64,000 bases of DNA from Nymphaea colorata. Its lineage: Eukaryota > Streptophyta > Magnoliopsida > Nymphaeales > Nymphaeaceae. The stretch's first letter is position 1, and every line of letters starts with the position of its first letter. A program made the position numbers and the translations under genes. This document shows, piece by piece, positions 37,401 through 51,900 of the stretch. Below the pieces are notes generated by a model. It had not been told where the DNA came from, made no database searches, and saw nothing but the letters and a program-made list of their open reading frames with translations. The stretch spans positions 14,719,151 through 14,783,150 of the forward strand of contig NC_045143.1 of NCBI RefSeq assembly GCF_008831285.2, in the 5' to 3' direction.

Positions 37401-40400
37401 TGGCGGAGGAGGACGGGGAAGGGCGGCAACGGCGGCCGAGATTCCCAAGCTGCTTGGAGTGGATAGCGCAGAACCAGCTGCCGGACGGATCGTGGGGGGA
37501 CGGCCTCATATTCTCCGCCCACGACAGGGTGATCAACACGTTGGCATGCGTGATTGCCTTGAAGACGTGGAACCACTCTCCCCGCATATGGAAACAAGGT
37601 GCATGTGCTGTTACTTTCTTTTCTCCTTCTCACTGTCGCTCCCTTTAGTTGCTAGTTGCTACTGGCTAGAAGCGCCAGGCTAGCTACGGACCGACTGGGC
37701 ATCCGGGGATGAGGAGGGGGCCCTATTGCCTCAGCTTCCGATAGGGTTAGGCCGCTTCCGCTCCACCCCTTTATGCACCGCCCACTCTTCTACAGTTCCT
37801 CCTCCTCCTCCAAGGGGAGGAGTGATGATGATTATAATAGCCCACTCTCTCATCCTTTTCTGTTTGGAGGATAAGGTGGGGAAGCGTCGCTCTCACACCC
37901 GCCATCCTTGCAGCTGCGATCACATCGCAGAACGACCATACAGCGACGACATTAGTTACCATCTTTTTCTTTTCTAGCTCCTTCTTTCTTCCTTCTTTTT
38001 CTTGAACTCTAGAATCGTCAGTCGGCACGTTGTGGGGCACGGTTGTCTTCTTGTGTTTTCATCTTTCTCCTCAAAACAAAAGTTGCGATCAAGACGGAGA
38101 GACTTGGCTTCTTCATGTTGCCCGATTATCGCCTTGATCAACTGATGCTGTAGGTTGCATCAAAATGTTTAGATGGCAGTTTGGATGGCATAGGAATTGT
38201 GCTAGGTACCAACAAAAAAAAAAAAGGGTAGGAAAAAAGACTTGTTTTAGTTCTCCATCTAATTAACTAACATGCTCCAATGAGCTTAGCATAGCTGGTG
38301 TGGCTGGTTGGAGGTTACATTAAACGGTGGATTCTCATTTTTTATTCTACCAGGCATTGTGTTTTCTGTGCTGAAAACAAGGTAAGTCTATTGTATAAAT
38401 TAATGTACGTTGAACCTATACCAGACACCGAGACGGCCCAAGACCCTAAGGATGGTATGGGGGGAGCAAGGGGAATGGGGTGCTCTTCAAACTCTTTTCC
38501 AAGTTAAAACCAGCATAAACAGTTGAGTAAAAAAATGAGTTGACTTGGTTTTTGTGTTTTAAACAGTAATTTAAGCTGCCATTAGTACAGGGCCCTTACA
38601 TTCTGATGAGGTTGTGTAGCTTGTATATGTAGGAATTGAGTTGATCATGTCCTGTGCAAGTTGTATCAAGAATTGCAGCCATACCCATTATTAACTTCAT
38701 ATGAATCAGCCCAACTGTTAATAGCTTTGCTTGTGCGCACAAGTAAGACGTATGGAGAATGGCAGGAACTTGCATGTGTAATACGTCGAAAATAAATAAG
38801 CTCTTTAAAGATATTAACTTTGGTCCCTCCAAATTTTGTTCAAGGTTGAGTGTGAGCCCTAACTGCCAAGTCTTCCGCGTCTTACAAAAGTAACATCATA
38901 AAGAACTATTAAATAGTGAGAAGGTTTGTTTGGCTCACACCTTCAAACATGTTTTGCCTACAAAATAGTGTTTAAGACATATTTTCATAGCCATCGAAAT
39001 TGGATTCGTGAAAAATGTCAGTTTTTACAAAAGTGACTTTTTCAAAAGAGCGTGAAAAACTTGTTCCCCATATTTTTCACGTAACCTATACCACTATTCC
39101 AAAAATTCATTAGAAACACGCAAGCTATCACAAAGCTTAGTTTTCAGGTGTATATACAGAACACCAAACCTAGTTATATGCACAGCATTGTGTCACATAC
39201 CTTTAAAAGTGGGGCCTGGAGTTGAGTTGGCCTTTTCCACACGAACCATCTCTCCCAAAGCACAACCTACCTAGCATTATCTCAACTTGTGCATCAAGCC
39301 CAACATACTGGTAGTTAGGGAGCCCAGCCGGTACAAAAATCTTTCTGAAACATGTAGTTGATCTGAATGAAGCTTTCGGAAGCACATTTGCATGAACCCG
39401 TTTTTGTCGCCGTGCCGATAGTCTGCCCTGGCAGGTCATCTTAGCTTAGAGTTTGTACATCAATTTTCAGACAATCTTTGTGCAGGGTCAGTCTGACTTT
39501 AAAGGCAGCTGAGCTGTTAATTCCGTGATCTCGAAGCGCGCATTGGCCTTTTGGGAAAGTGGTCGCTTTAAATTTTAGTAGATAGGGGTGGGCATCCTGG
39601 CTAAAGGGTGGGCGTCGGGCCGGGTTTTTGAAAGTGTCACCCTGAAAACTAAGTCAATAACGTAAAGATACTTTCACATCTATCCTCTGTTTATATTTAT
39701 AATATAATGAAGTAATTAGTACTGGCAGCGGAACATGGGCGGTGGGCTTCTTATTAGTTTCGCATGACTGCCCATTCGAAAACTTAAAAGGCTGCCATTT
39801 AGTTAATTAATCTTTTGCTCCAACTGGTTCTTGGTGCTTTATAACGAAAAGAACGAGGTCCCAAAACACGGGAGTCTCCACATATATGGAAGAATGACTT
39901 TCTGTATACACTGCACAGTAAATGGTGTTTGAAATACTTGTGCAAAAAGATGTGCTATTAGTTTGATTTCTATGGTTCCTATGTTTCACAGTAGGCTCCA
40001 ACACAACCCTAAACCATGGAAGCAAGGGAAAGAGATGAAGGAGGAGGTCCTCGACTCTTATTTGGGCACCTCCCCTGCATCCAGAAATAGTCTATGTGGA
40101 GCTTTGAACAGCTCCACCTTGGAAACTAAGCAGGGGCGTTTGGGTGACACTTTCAAAAACTGGTTTTCACAAAACATGGTAGATGAGTTTCCAAAACCTG
40201 GCTTGCCTGTTTAGATGACAAGGCAAAAACCATGTTTTCACTTTTCAAGACCTGGTTTTTGTTCAGATGACAAAAAACTAAGAAGGCAAAATTGTATCAC
40301 CAAAACGATATTCTTTCACCTCACGGTATTCTGTCATAGTAGCAAAAATTAGAAAGGCAAGACTATATGAGAAGCTTATCGTAGTATGTTCTCATTGTTT

Positions 40401-43400
40401 TTTCTCTTCTTGTTAACCAAAACTCAGTTCTGGATGAAAATGCTGTTTTCTAAACCTGGTTTTGGGGATTTCGTCCAAACAGCCCCGTAGCATTTCAAGT
40501 TCTGCAATTTTTCACAACTTAACTGTTAACATGTTGTTTTCTAAACCAGGTTTTGGGGGTTTCATCCAAACAGCCCCGTAGCATTTCTAGTTTTGCTATT
40601 TTTCACAACTTAACTATGTAAACATAATATGAAATAACCCCAATTTTTCTTTCCTAGCACCAGATTTGGTAATTAAAAAAGAAAAAAGCTGTTTTGACTT
40701 GCTGGGAGCCTAGGAAGCATAAGGTTAATAATGTGAGAGGGCACTGGCGAACTCAATTTATCTTCTAGTGACTACTCATCAACTATGGACCAGTGGCAGA
40801 GCTACGTCGTAGCTGGTGCAGGCAATTGCCCACGACAGCCAACACAATTTACTTTGTTTATATATAAAGACCTTATTAGTTTTCAGTTTTTACATATGAG
40901 TGCTCCTTAAAGTTAAGCTCTTCAACCAAAAATTTACAGGCAAGTAAGTAATATTTATTTTCTATTGTTGATTATGCAGGGCTTTCTTTTCTTAGAAACA
41001 ACATGTGCAAACTTGGAGAAGAAAATCTGGAGCACATGCCCATTGGATTCGAGGTAGCCTTCCCTTCTCTCCTGGAGATCGCTAAGGCCATGGACGTTGA
41101 CCTCCCTTATGATTCCTCCGTTTTATGCAAGATATACGAGCAACGACAGCTCAAACTACAAAGGTACGCCCTTAGCACAACACTTGTCGAATTTTCTGCA
41201 TGCTAATGGCAAGAGTGGAGAATAAATACTGAAGGCTCGTTTTACTTCACAAATTCTTCAGTGACTAATTAACTTGCCCTTCATGATGACCTATACACAC
41301 CGTAGTCATGATAAATTTCGTTAGTGACATAATGAGATGTTTAAACATACGGGATTGACTTTTTCAAAGTAAAAACATTAATCCTAGTTAGTCTGGATTA
41401 AAGATCTGGTCGGGTATAGGTAGCTGGCCCATCAGCAGGTACCCAGCCCTAAATGGGAAGCGGTTGCACAGAACAAGCTGGAACAGTTCAGGCCTGACCT
41501 TTCCCGTAAAGAACTTTTTTTAGTGACAGCTAGAGAAGGTCGTCAGAAAAAACTTCAAGTTTATTGACGTGTCGTAGAGAGAGTTAGGTAAAGGGTTGAC
41601 ATCTGGATTTAAGGATCGTCAGTATTGATTTAATGTTCCGTCAGTAAAAGGATGGACTTTCCTCATGGTAAGCTAACTGACATACTTTAATTGACGGTTA
41701 TGAGCGTGCCTCGTTAAACCCAACGCAATGGAACTTTCGACGACATTATTGCTTCTCTTTTTTTTTTTTTACCCACGCTTACTATGCGCCAGTGATGGTA
41801 GTTTATTTTGCAGTGCTTTGAGGGTATACCAATAGGTAATGCAACGTTCGATGAATGGCGGAGAGGGCAGAGAATCCCTGCCCAAGTCGCACCCACGTAT
41901 AAATAAGCATATTTTTTCAGGAAGTGACAAACTTAGTAAAATGATCGAGCAGCAACCATATATAAATAAGCAAGTGATGTGGGGATCATAAATGTGCAAA
42001 TAATTAAACTTTCTAGAACTGTACAGGCAACTATATATCCACACAAACCCACCCACATGCGACTCCACCGGTGGTATTGGTTGTAACTAAAGCATGATTC
42101 TCTGCCCTTATGTTCATTTGAGTAGAAAATGTACTACTTTAGAAAGGTTATCAAAATTTGAGGCAGTCCTGTGTAGTGTGTTAATCGGTGGGATCAGCTA
42201 AGGGGCAGATTATATTTGTCAAAATCTTTTGCAAAGGACAAGCTTTATTTTTCTAAAACTTCTGAGGCGAAAATTAAAATTATAGCCCTAGACTAACCCG
42301 GAGTGGCAGCCATGGAAGACAAGAATCATGTGCTTTGTTGGGCCCCTCGTATGCGGGGTGGAGGGATGCGTTTCACTTTCCAAGTGCTTGACGTTGATCA
42401 CTAAGTGACATTCTTGTGGTTTTAAACACTCATTGTCAGAGGTTATTCTTTATAAATATAACAACAATAGTAATAGCCGGGCCTAGCTAGGATGGACATC
42501 AGGCAGAGACCTGGCGGTACCCGTACTCAGTATAACCGGCATCGAGCCTGCCTGAGTCGACCCGATGACTTGTTTTTTAATATTATTTTATTTGAATATA
42601 CATTATTATAATAATATATATTCAATTACATTAGAACCATAGTCATAAAAACACGTGTTTTTTTTAAAGAACGTGATAAATAAAATAGCCGTTTAAAACT
42701 TTGCAAAACATAGCCGTTTAAAACTTTGCAAAACATTGGTTTTTTTTTTCAAAGAAACATTAAAATGAAAAAAAATAAAAAACTTGTCTTTCAGTGATTT
42801 TTTTTCATTTTATTCATTTTTCACGTTTTTTTAATGTCAACCTCTTTCTTTTTATTTTATAATTTTTATTTGTTGCAAATCTACTTATTTTTTTAATGTT
42901 TGTATTATTAGTTTTTCACTTATTTTATTTTTCTCATATTTTTTAATTTTCTAAAAGTTACCATATTTTTCTCTCTTTTTTTGAGCTCACCATATTATAC
43001 ATGAGAAAACCTTGCCGCTTAAAATGGAAGAGAGTTTTTTTTACTATGATTAGAACATATAATTTTTATTCTAATCAGACCGGGCCTTGGGCTCATGTTG
43101 CATGTAGTAGGGTGGGGTTGGGGCTGCGGTCACAGACGGAAGCTCGGCCGGAGCTCAACTTCTTACCAAGTCAGCCTGATGTCCAGACTTGGGCATAGCT
43201 ATACAGTAATTGGTGGAGCTGGCAGTGCAGAAGTGACTTATCACTGATTTGGTTTCGATAAATGTGACCCCCTAAAGTATAGCACAAATGCAGTCTTGGA
43301 CCATAAGGTCAAGGGGATCATTGGTGTCTTCGGCTCTTTTGTAGGCTATGGTTTATAACTGCTCACTTGGTATAATAATAATAACAATAATAGTAGTAGT

Positions 43401-43936
43401 AATAATAATAATAACACTAGCAGCTTAAGATAGATTTGTTTTGCATGGTAGCAGCAACTTTGTACGTTTATCTAGTGTTTGAATGTGGAGCAGGATACCG
43501 AAGGAGGTGCTGCACAAGTACCCGTCCACACTGCTGCACAGTTTGGAGGGAATGCCAGATTTGGATTGGGAGAAGCTTATGAAGCTCCAATGCAAAGATG
43601 GATCCTTCTTGTTTTCTCCATCTTCCACCGCCTTCGCCCTCATGCAAACCAAGGATGAAGGGTGCTCCAGATATCTAAGCGGAATTGTCCGAAGGTTCAG
43701 CGGTGGAGGTAAGCCACAAGATTCAACGACACCATCACAAACACGTATCACATCTCAGATTTGATCTGACACAAGTAGAACCGACTCAATGCCCATAGTC
43801 AACTCAGTAGATTAAAAATTTATCACTGAAAGCATCATAAACGCTCATATTATGAATCATTTGCTATTCCAAGCACCATCCCTAATGCTCTTGTAGTGTC
43901 TGTTTTTTAGTGACATATTTTTAAGTTTCAACATTT

Positions 43937-43983
<47 letters not shown>

Positions 43984-44921
43984 GGAGATCCTATGCTGAA
44001 TCATGCCTCGGACATTTATCTTGTCTCTTATATTTCTTGTTTCTTTAGCAATGTATATGTTGTTTCACAAATCTAACTAACTATAGACATTGGCATCACG
44101 TTTTCAAGAACTATTTAGTCATATGTAACCTAATGTCATACATAATGTACATACAATGGTGTGCCCTCATCTACCCTAAGCTAAAAGGCAACCATTTCAT
44201 TTGATTTAATGACAGAAATAAGTTCTACAGTATTAATGGTTTCACGTTACAAGACAGGGTTTTTTAATTATACGCTCTAAACGTAAAATTATGATTTTTA
44301 ATTTGGCTGATTGATCTTCTATATTTTTTATGTTTCTTTTTGCACATTGGAGACTCACAAATGCTTGCATCTGGTGCAGTTCCCAACGTTTATCCCGTGG
44401 ATTTGTTCGAGCATCTTTGGGTGGTCGACCGCCTTGAACGTCTCGGCATTTCTCGCTACTTCGAGCCGGAGATAAAGGATTGTCTTGATTATGTGTACAG
44501 GTATTAGTCGGTAACCTACGCTTTTGGTTTACGTGCATTGTTAATATGGATGCTCCCAACAAAAATGATTTATTTATTTATACCATGTGTAGTGATGTTA
44601 TTATATTCAATTTGAAACAGATATCCAACCAAACCATTCCTAAAAAAAAAGATATTAAAAAAATGAATTGCTAATTAAGAAATCAGATAAGATTCGGTTG
44701 TAAGGAAATGACATCTCATTAAATTTGGATACACATAAATATTTGAGGAGTTTTTTATTCAAATATTTAGTTTTAAACAAATATCCCATATCCAACATCC
44801 TTACATTTGAAATTTGACTTGATTTGGTTTAAAATGTGAATTTGGATTCGGATGTGAAATCGGATTTTGGGTATAGTTTTTTTTTTTTTTGGTATTCAAA
44901 TCTAAATTTGAATCAATCATG

Positions 44922-44959
<38 letters not shown>

Positions 44960-46668
44960 AAAACAGATTTAGTTAAGTGTAGACCCTATTCAAATCTGAT
45001 CCACTGACAGCCTGATCCACTGACAGCCTTTGTATGAGTGTGTATGAAAGCAATGACTAGCTAGTTTGAGCAAGGGGTTTTTATTGTTCAACCTTTTCAT
45101 GCAATGAATGAATATGTAGGTATTGGACGGAGAGTGGGATATGCTGGGCACGGAACTCTGAGGTGCATGATGTGGACGACACCTCCATGGGATTTAGGCT
45201 CCTCAGGATGCATGGCTATGAAGTCTCCGCAGGTAAGCACCTCACCAAAATAATTTTCCTTGAATGATATATGATCTGAACCATCGGATTGGACCAACCA
45301 ATTGTTGATGCTGGCTCGATCTGCCTTTAGGTGAGAATATTAAGAACGAATCAAATCGATTCATCTAAAAATGCGTGGAAACTAGTAATTACATCATGTT
45401 ATTAATATTTTTTTCCCCTCTGTTTGATTGTTGGAATCCGAGTGACTGACAGTTTTCCGAGGTTGATAATCAGTTGTCAAATATAAGCGACATTGTGGTA
45501 CTGTCCTTCTCTACTTGTCATATGTGAATATATGAACCCCATGCAAGGCCGCTAGTGGTGCCGAATTAAAAGTGTCATGGCCATATGCGTTAGGAGGACA
45601 TGCACCACTTCCCGTGGAATAAGGTCACAAAGATTTGACTAAGATGCGGCTATCGCTTTAACTTGCAACTTTTCTGGCGTCTCTTTTAGAACTTTCATGA
45701 TATCTCCCAGCCGTTGGTTCAATTGCAAATCAATCCTCCCCATCTAAGAATTTTCAAATTCATCAAATCCATGCTTCAGCTTTATTAGAATTACATCTCC
45801 ACCTTAATTGAAGAATAATTTTATGCCTGGGTTAGCCATGATTATGTTTAGTGGGGGCAGCCTACTGTGTTTTTAAAAAATTTAGCAAATTCAAATTTTT
45901 GAGAACCTTAAGTAGTAAAATTTTATCTTCTGAAAACATTTTGTGGGAGAGAGAGGGTATGGCCAACCTAGGGCCGGAGCCAGGAATTTTTTGTCGCAAG
46001 GGCCAACTATATTCAAAATTTTAGCAGGAGCTGAAATAGTAATTTTTAAATTTTATACATATAGTAAATTATTTTTTTTTAGACTTACTTATAAATTTTT
46101 AAACTTTTTAAAATCTAAAGGATGGCCAAGGCCTCTACCAGCCCCTCTCCCTTCCCTTCGCCCCGGGGGCAACCCATCTGATCATGTACAATTTAGATAT
46201 AAGCCCAAAAGCAAAAATTATTTAATAGCAATAATAATCACATCAACAATAAAATTAGGAGCCTGCCCTTCACCTTTGAATTTTCATATTGACCATATGT
46301 TTTTTTTTTTTTCTCCAGAGAGTGTTATATATGTAAAGAGGGAGACAAATTCTTCAAATCACATTTGAAGCAGTTTAGTTTGTGAACAAAAGAGTCACTT
46401 TCAAAGAGTGTTTTAGCTATGTACCAATTAACCTTAATATGATTGGTCCAAGGTTATTGAGAAGAAAGTCTTAAGTGAATTCTTCTTTTTTTGTTGAAGT
46501 CACTTCAATTTGGAATGTGGATAGGTCATCTTGTTATTGGAGTGGTGACGAAAAGTATTCGTTTTTACTCCTAGTAGGTTAAGTTGGCCGCAAAAGTAGA
46601 TTATTTGAATAATAATAGAAAGATGGATGAACTAATATGTCATAATTTACTTTGCAGATAAATAAATA

Positions 46669-46731
<63 letters not shown>

Positions 46732-48912
46732 GACAATGATAACTGTCAATAGTGCAGTCGGGCCCTCCTTTGAATGCACTCCACTTAGCGAATATCATCT
46801 GTGAGGGGATGAGATGAAAGGTGCTCTGCATGGTGCATGTGGCAAATGACTCCTACATCCCATGATCAGTGGGTTGCTTATCTCATGGATGCACCCCGGC
46901 CCACGGTACCTTTTTCTTTTTGGCCTTCTAGCTATTTGAGCTCTACATTAAATCTTGTGGAACCAAAGGCTAGGTAAGGTGTGTAGAACAGTTGAAATCG
47001 AAGGCAAGAACATTGCCGTTTGAGATGTCTATTTCTCAAAAGAAAGACAGAGAGAGAGAGAACTAGAGTATTAAGAGCAATGTCATTGCTCAAGTTGTGT
47101 GTTATCACACTTTTAAGAAGTATTAAAAAAAACGAAGGTCTATCCCTAAGTGAGACAATATAAATTGTGTTTTTACGTGGCTGAAGCCTAGGAACTATTC
47201 ACTACATTCTTCAACTATCTGAATGTACGGATAGTGGTCAATGACTTTTCCATAACACTCATCCCCCAGCATGCATATTTCGTTTGCTATTTTCGCCTTT
47301 TCTTTAGATTTTTTTGAATTCATCATACCCTCTTTTGATGTAAAAGAGACAATGGTAGTGGTGGAGCCATGTACTGGCAGGTGTGAGCAGTTGCCCACGC
47401 TAGTCCCACAAAAACTCTTTATTTCCATATTCACACTTTAAAAAAATTTGCTCATTTAAAGGTGTGAGGGTTTTCTAACTAATGCCTCTCATTCAAAATT
47501 ATTAGTTCCATCATTGGATAAATTTGTTTGTCTTTTGTTGAATCCTTTTCACAGCTCAACAGATAATTTGACATGCCACTGATTTGTAAATAAGGCTATG
47601 AGGTATGTCCAAATGCCAAGCACTACGTGCAGTGTGGAGGTCTCTAGGGTTGAAAAGGCTTTCACCTCATAATTATACACTCGCGGGAAGCGGCCGTAGT
47701 GCATGATAGGTTAAGCCATAAAGATTCCATTCTTCACCAATCTCCAACACTGATTTCTCTTCTCTAGGAAAAAGGACGTATGAAAACGGAACATAAGGAG
47801 GGGACATGCATATAACCATTTTGATAAACTAAGTTTTTCTTTTTTTGCAACATGAAGATATTATCATGTCTCCCCCGTGATTCCTTTGTTGGATGTAAGC
47901 CAAAAGTATGCACACTATGCCAATTTTCTGGCCCACTTAATGGACCAATCCACCAAGGCCTATAGCCCTTTCAATTACATTGAGGAGGCACAAGGAAGAA
48001 AAAGGTAGGCAGCCAAATTTCCACTCCAAGGCATCCGAGGTCCCCCAGTACTTTGTGATGTGAATTTGCCATGTCCCCCACCAGATATATGCTAGCTTTT
48101 CATCCTCGCATGCACTTGAGATCACCCATTCCATGACCAGCTCATGAAAGATCACTTGTTCACTGAACCAACTCACAAAAGCAGGTGTAGTATACATTAA
48201 TGATGACAGTGACAGCATGTATGATGACACTTATAGTACTACATTATAGGGCTCAAAGTTATACTTAGATTTTCATGTATAATTCTAGGATATACATAAA
48301 TATGATGTGATTTGGATTGTAGGTGAGCAAGAGGAGTATTTCATCCTACCATCCGACTGAAAGCAGAAGTCCCAACCTTCCTGTATTCCCTCAATATACC
48401 ATGCATACTTTTCATGTCTCCCCTCAATATACCATGCATACTTTTCATGTCTCATGGTGACGCAATACGGATCATGTGGTTAGGATTAATTTGGATAGAT
48501 GATAAGGGAAGAAGGAAGCAGGTGCAACATTATTGTACTTGAATATTTTTGCTTGAGTGGCTATACAAATATCAATCGCTAGCTAATTTCAATAAATACA
48601 TGACTCTCATGTATTGGCCCTCGGAAATACCAAGAACCTTCACTCACGTAAGCCCACTATGATGGATCCCGAGAGGCCACTCCCCATTTTGTCCTTGTAA
48701 GGGAGTTGCTTTTTCATTTGGCATTTCCATCTTTTCTCTCTTTTACTTACTTCAATCTACTTTATGAATTTATAATGTTGTTCATTTCTGTTCGTAAAAA
48801 GTAAAGACATTATTTGCATAAAATTTTGGAAAAAACTTGGGATCGGAGTTTGATGGAGGTCATATCGCAAAAAATTGTTTTCTAATAAAAAAATCCATGA
48901 GAGAGAGAGAGA

Positions 48913-48971
<59 letters not shown>

Positions 48972-51900
48972 AGGTTGGGAGAGGTAGGTGCTCAATTTTT
49001 AAATACATGCAACACTTGCCTAAGTTTATAAGTGACATATCCTATGAATAAAGTGTGCTTAAATAGGAACATGGTTGAACATTCAAAAAAGATGCGAAAG
49101 TATGAACTACAGTTATTGGAAGGCCCAAAAAGATCTTTATGCCACTACCACCATAAACCTACAAAAATATGTTGTGATATGTACCAAGCACCCTCCTCAT
49201 GAATGTACAGTTTCTCACTTTGAGGAAAAGACGGGTAATGACTTCATTCACAGTTCACCTTCTCACAAGTCAGGTCATAGAAAGTAACATGTTGGCTATC
49301 TAACTTCTGTATCAAACAATGTTGTGACTTCCCATCACACAATTTATTTATGCTAGTTAGAATAGGTGACTGACTACTAGTTATTTTTTTTAGCAGATGT
49401 ATTTAAGCATTTTGAGAAAGGTGGGGAGTTTTTTTGCTTTTCCGGCCAATCAAACCAAGCAATCACTGGGATCTACAACCTCAATAGGGCATCCCAACTG
49501 ATGTTTCCTGGTGAGAAGATTCTAGAAGATGCAAAGGTGTTCTCCTACAAATTTCTTCGCCAAAAGCAGGCAAATAATCAATTGCTTGATAAATGGATAA
49601 TCACAAAAGACTTGCCAGGAGAGGTAAAATATGTAGTTTTAAAGAGAGAGAGAGTGTGTGTGTTTGAGCTGTTTAAATGGTATTATATTTCACTACCTCT
49701 CGTGTTGTGAGGTGTTTCATATTAGAATTTGAGAAATACATAAGTTGGATTACACATTTGATGCTCCAATAAATCATTTAAGATGTAACAGGCAAATGAG
49801 GTTTTAACTAATAGTATAACCATGAACAAAACATTGATGAAATTTCTTTAAAAATTTTCACTCCTTTCAGATGAGCAGGAGGAGTATTTCATTCTACTGT
49901 CTGCTTGAGGCCTGAAGCCATGGCCTTTCCCCATCCTCCTAGGGCACCAGACCTACTTTGGATGCTTCGGGGTGGCACTTCAAAAATTTTCACCCCTTCA
50001 ACCTTTTTAGAAGGGAAATTATTAAGAAAGGAAAAAAACACGACCCTACTGGTAGCTCTTAACTTTTTCTCTCAAAAAATGAATGGTTCCTAAATTTTCA
50101 GCCCATCAAATGCCTTTTTACAACATTTGTCTTGAAAGTTTTGATGAGACATAGTTACTCTCACTAACTATGGGCAATAATAGCACAGTCATGTATACGA
50201 TGGACTACAAGCACATGTGTGTTGTTGTTGGCGTCTTTTGCCTTCAATTCATGAGGGTGTATTTTGGACCTGAGATCCGTGTTGCTGAGATACACCATGT
50301 GCTTAATTAAAAGTGGATTTCATCAAGTGCCTTGATATGCATCTGATCCTACAATTGAGATGAAAAGATACTTAAGTAGTTAATTTAAATTTTTAGTCCA
50401 AATTAACCCTAGCACGCTGTCTTGGGTCTTGCAGGTGGAATATGCACTGGATTTCCCAATGTATGCTAATCTTGCTCGTGTAGAAACTAGACTTTACTTG
50501 GATCAGTATGGTGGTGAAAAGGACGTATGGATTGGAAAGACACTCTACAGGTGCTTCCTCCTATCCTTGAAAAGTGAAGAACTCCCTTCTCTTAAGTTTT
50601 TCCTCTTCTTCTCTTTGGTTTTCCTTTTCTAGATACCTTTCTTGTAATATTATTTATTGTTACTGGACAACACTTTCTTCACTCGGGCATTCCGTGTTCA
50701 TTTTAACTAATATTTTTATCCTTCCCCAAAGTTGCTATTATACCTTAAATAACCACTAATCTTAAGGTTAAAAACTATTAAAAGCTTTATTTAAGATTCA
50801 CAAGTTCAACGTTTCTCATTGTCCTTTTTTTTTTCTTTTCCGTGTATGATTTATGAATTGGGATAAACTTACTCTAAGGATGGCATCCACCTATAAATGA
50901 CCTAATTGAAGAACTAAATACTATGATAAATTGTTCTGGTCTTACATTTTCATATCTATTAATACCAGAAAGCTTTCAAGTGAATCAAATTTCCATATTT
51001 GAGGGTAGGAAAAAATAAATAACAAATATTTTACATGGAAGCAGATCCATAATTAGGCTTATGATTCCTTATAAACATGGCTTCCTTTTTTCGTACCTTT
51101 ATAGTGAAATTTACTTTTAGAGTAAGTTTGGGTCATGGTTCTGGCACCAAAGTGGAATGCTAAAATTGCATTCCAGGAAATGCAAGGAACATACCATCCA
51201 TGCATTCGGAATTCATGCTTCCATATTAAGGGCTAGAATGTTGAAGAACAAAACGTTATTTCTCGAATTACTCTTGTTACTTTTCATGTTCAGGGTTAGA
51301 GTTTTGAAAAACAGAAGGTTATTTCTCAAATGCTTGTTACTTGATAGGAGGTCGTTCAGTTTGTTTTGGAAAAAGAGAATCAACAAAATCTTACATATTT
51401 ATGAAAACTTATTGCAGCTCAACTTATTTGCAAAATCATGGACGCTTATGACCTATGGTGGAGCAAACTGTATTGTCCAATACAAACAAGTACAAGGCAA
51501 GGGACTGTTTGAAAGTGACCCATGTTGTTACTCTCATACACAATTTTATATTGGACATAAATTGATCCAAAACCACTTATACCCATTTCCTTTGCACTGC
51601 AATTAAACTCTGCATTTTTTTTTCTTTTCAATTAGAAGCTTGTTTTAGACCTTGTTGAAGAACCACTTAATTAGTGCAACTCCGCACAATCTGCAAACTA
51701 AAAAAAGCTATTATCTGGAACTGTGTCTGATTTTGCAGGATGATGTATGTGAACAATGAGACCTATTTGGATCTTGCTAGATCAGATTTCAATCATGTCC
51801 AGTCCGTACATAAATCAGAGGTCCGCGACGTACTGAGGTCAGCCTTCTTTATATTGACATTTGCTCAACTAATTAGTTGATATCGGAACTTTTTCTTTTT

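Noticed and set aside
37279-37683. 134-residue plus-strand frame overlapping CPS exon 4, and the minus-strand frames at 37079-37633
   Set aside because: Out of frame with SAYDTAW and DGSWGD; GC-rich exon produces long shadow frames.
41500-41720. CACTA- or Mutator-like element with GTGACAGC and TTGACGGTTA words (similar words at 53220-53280 and 62760-62850)
   Set aside because: Ends and target duplications could not be defined by eye.
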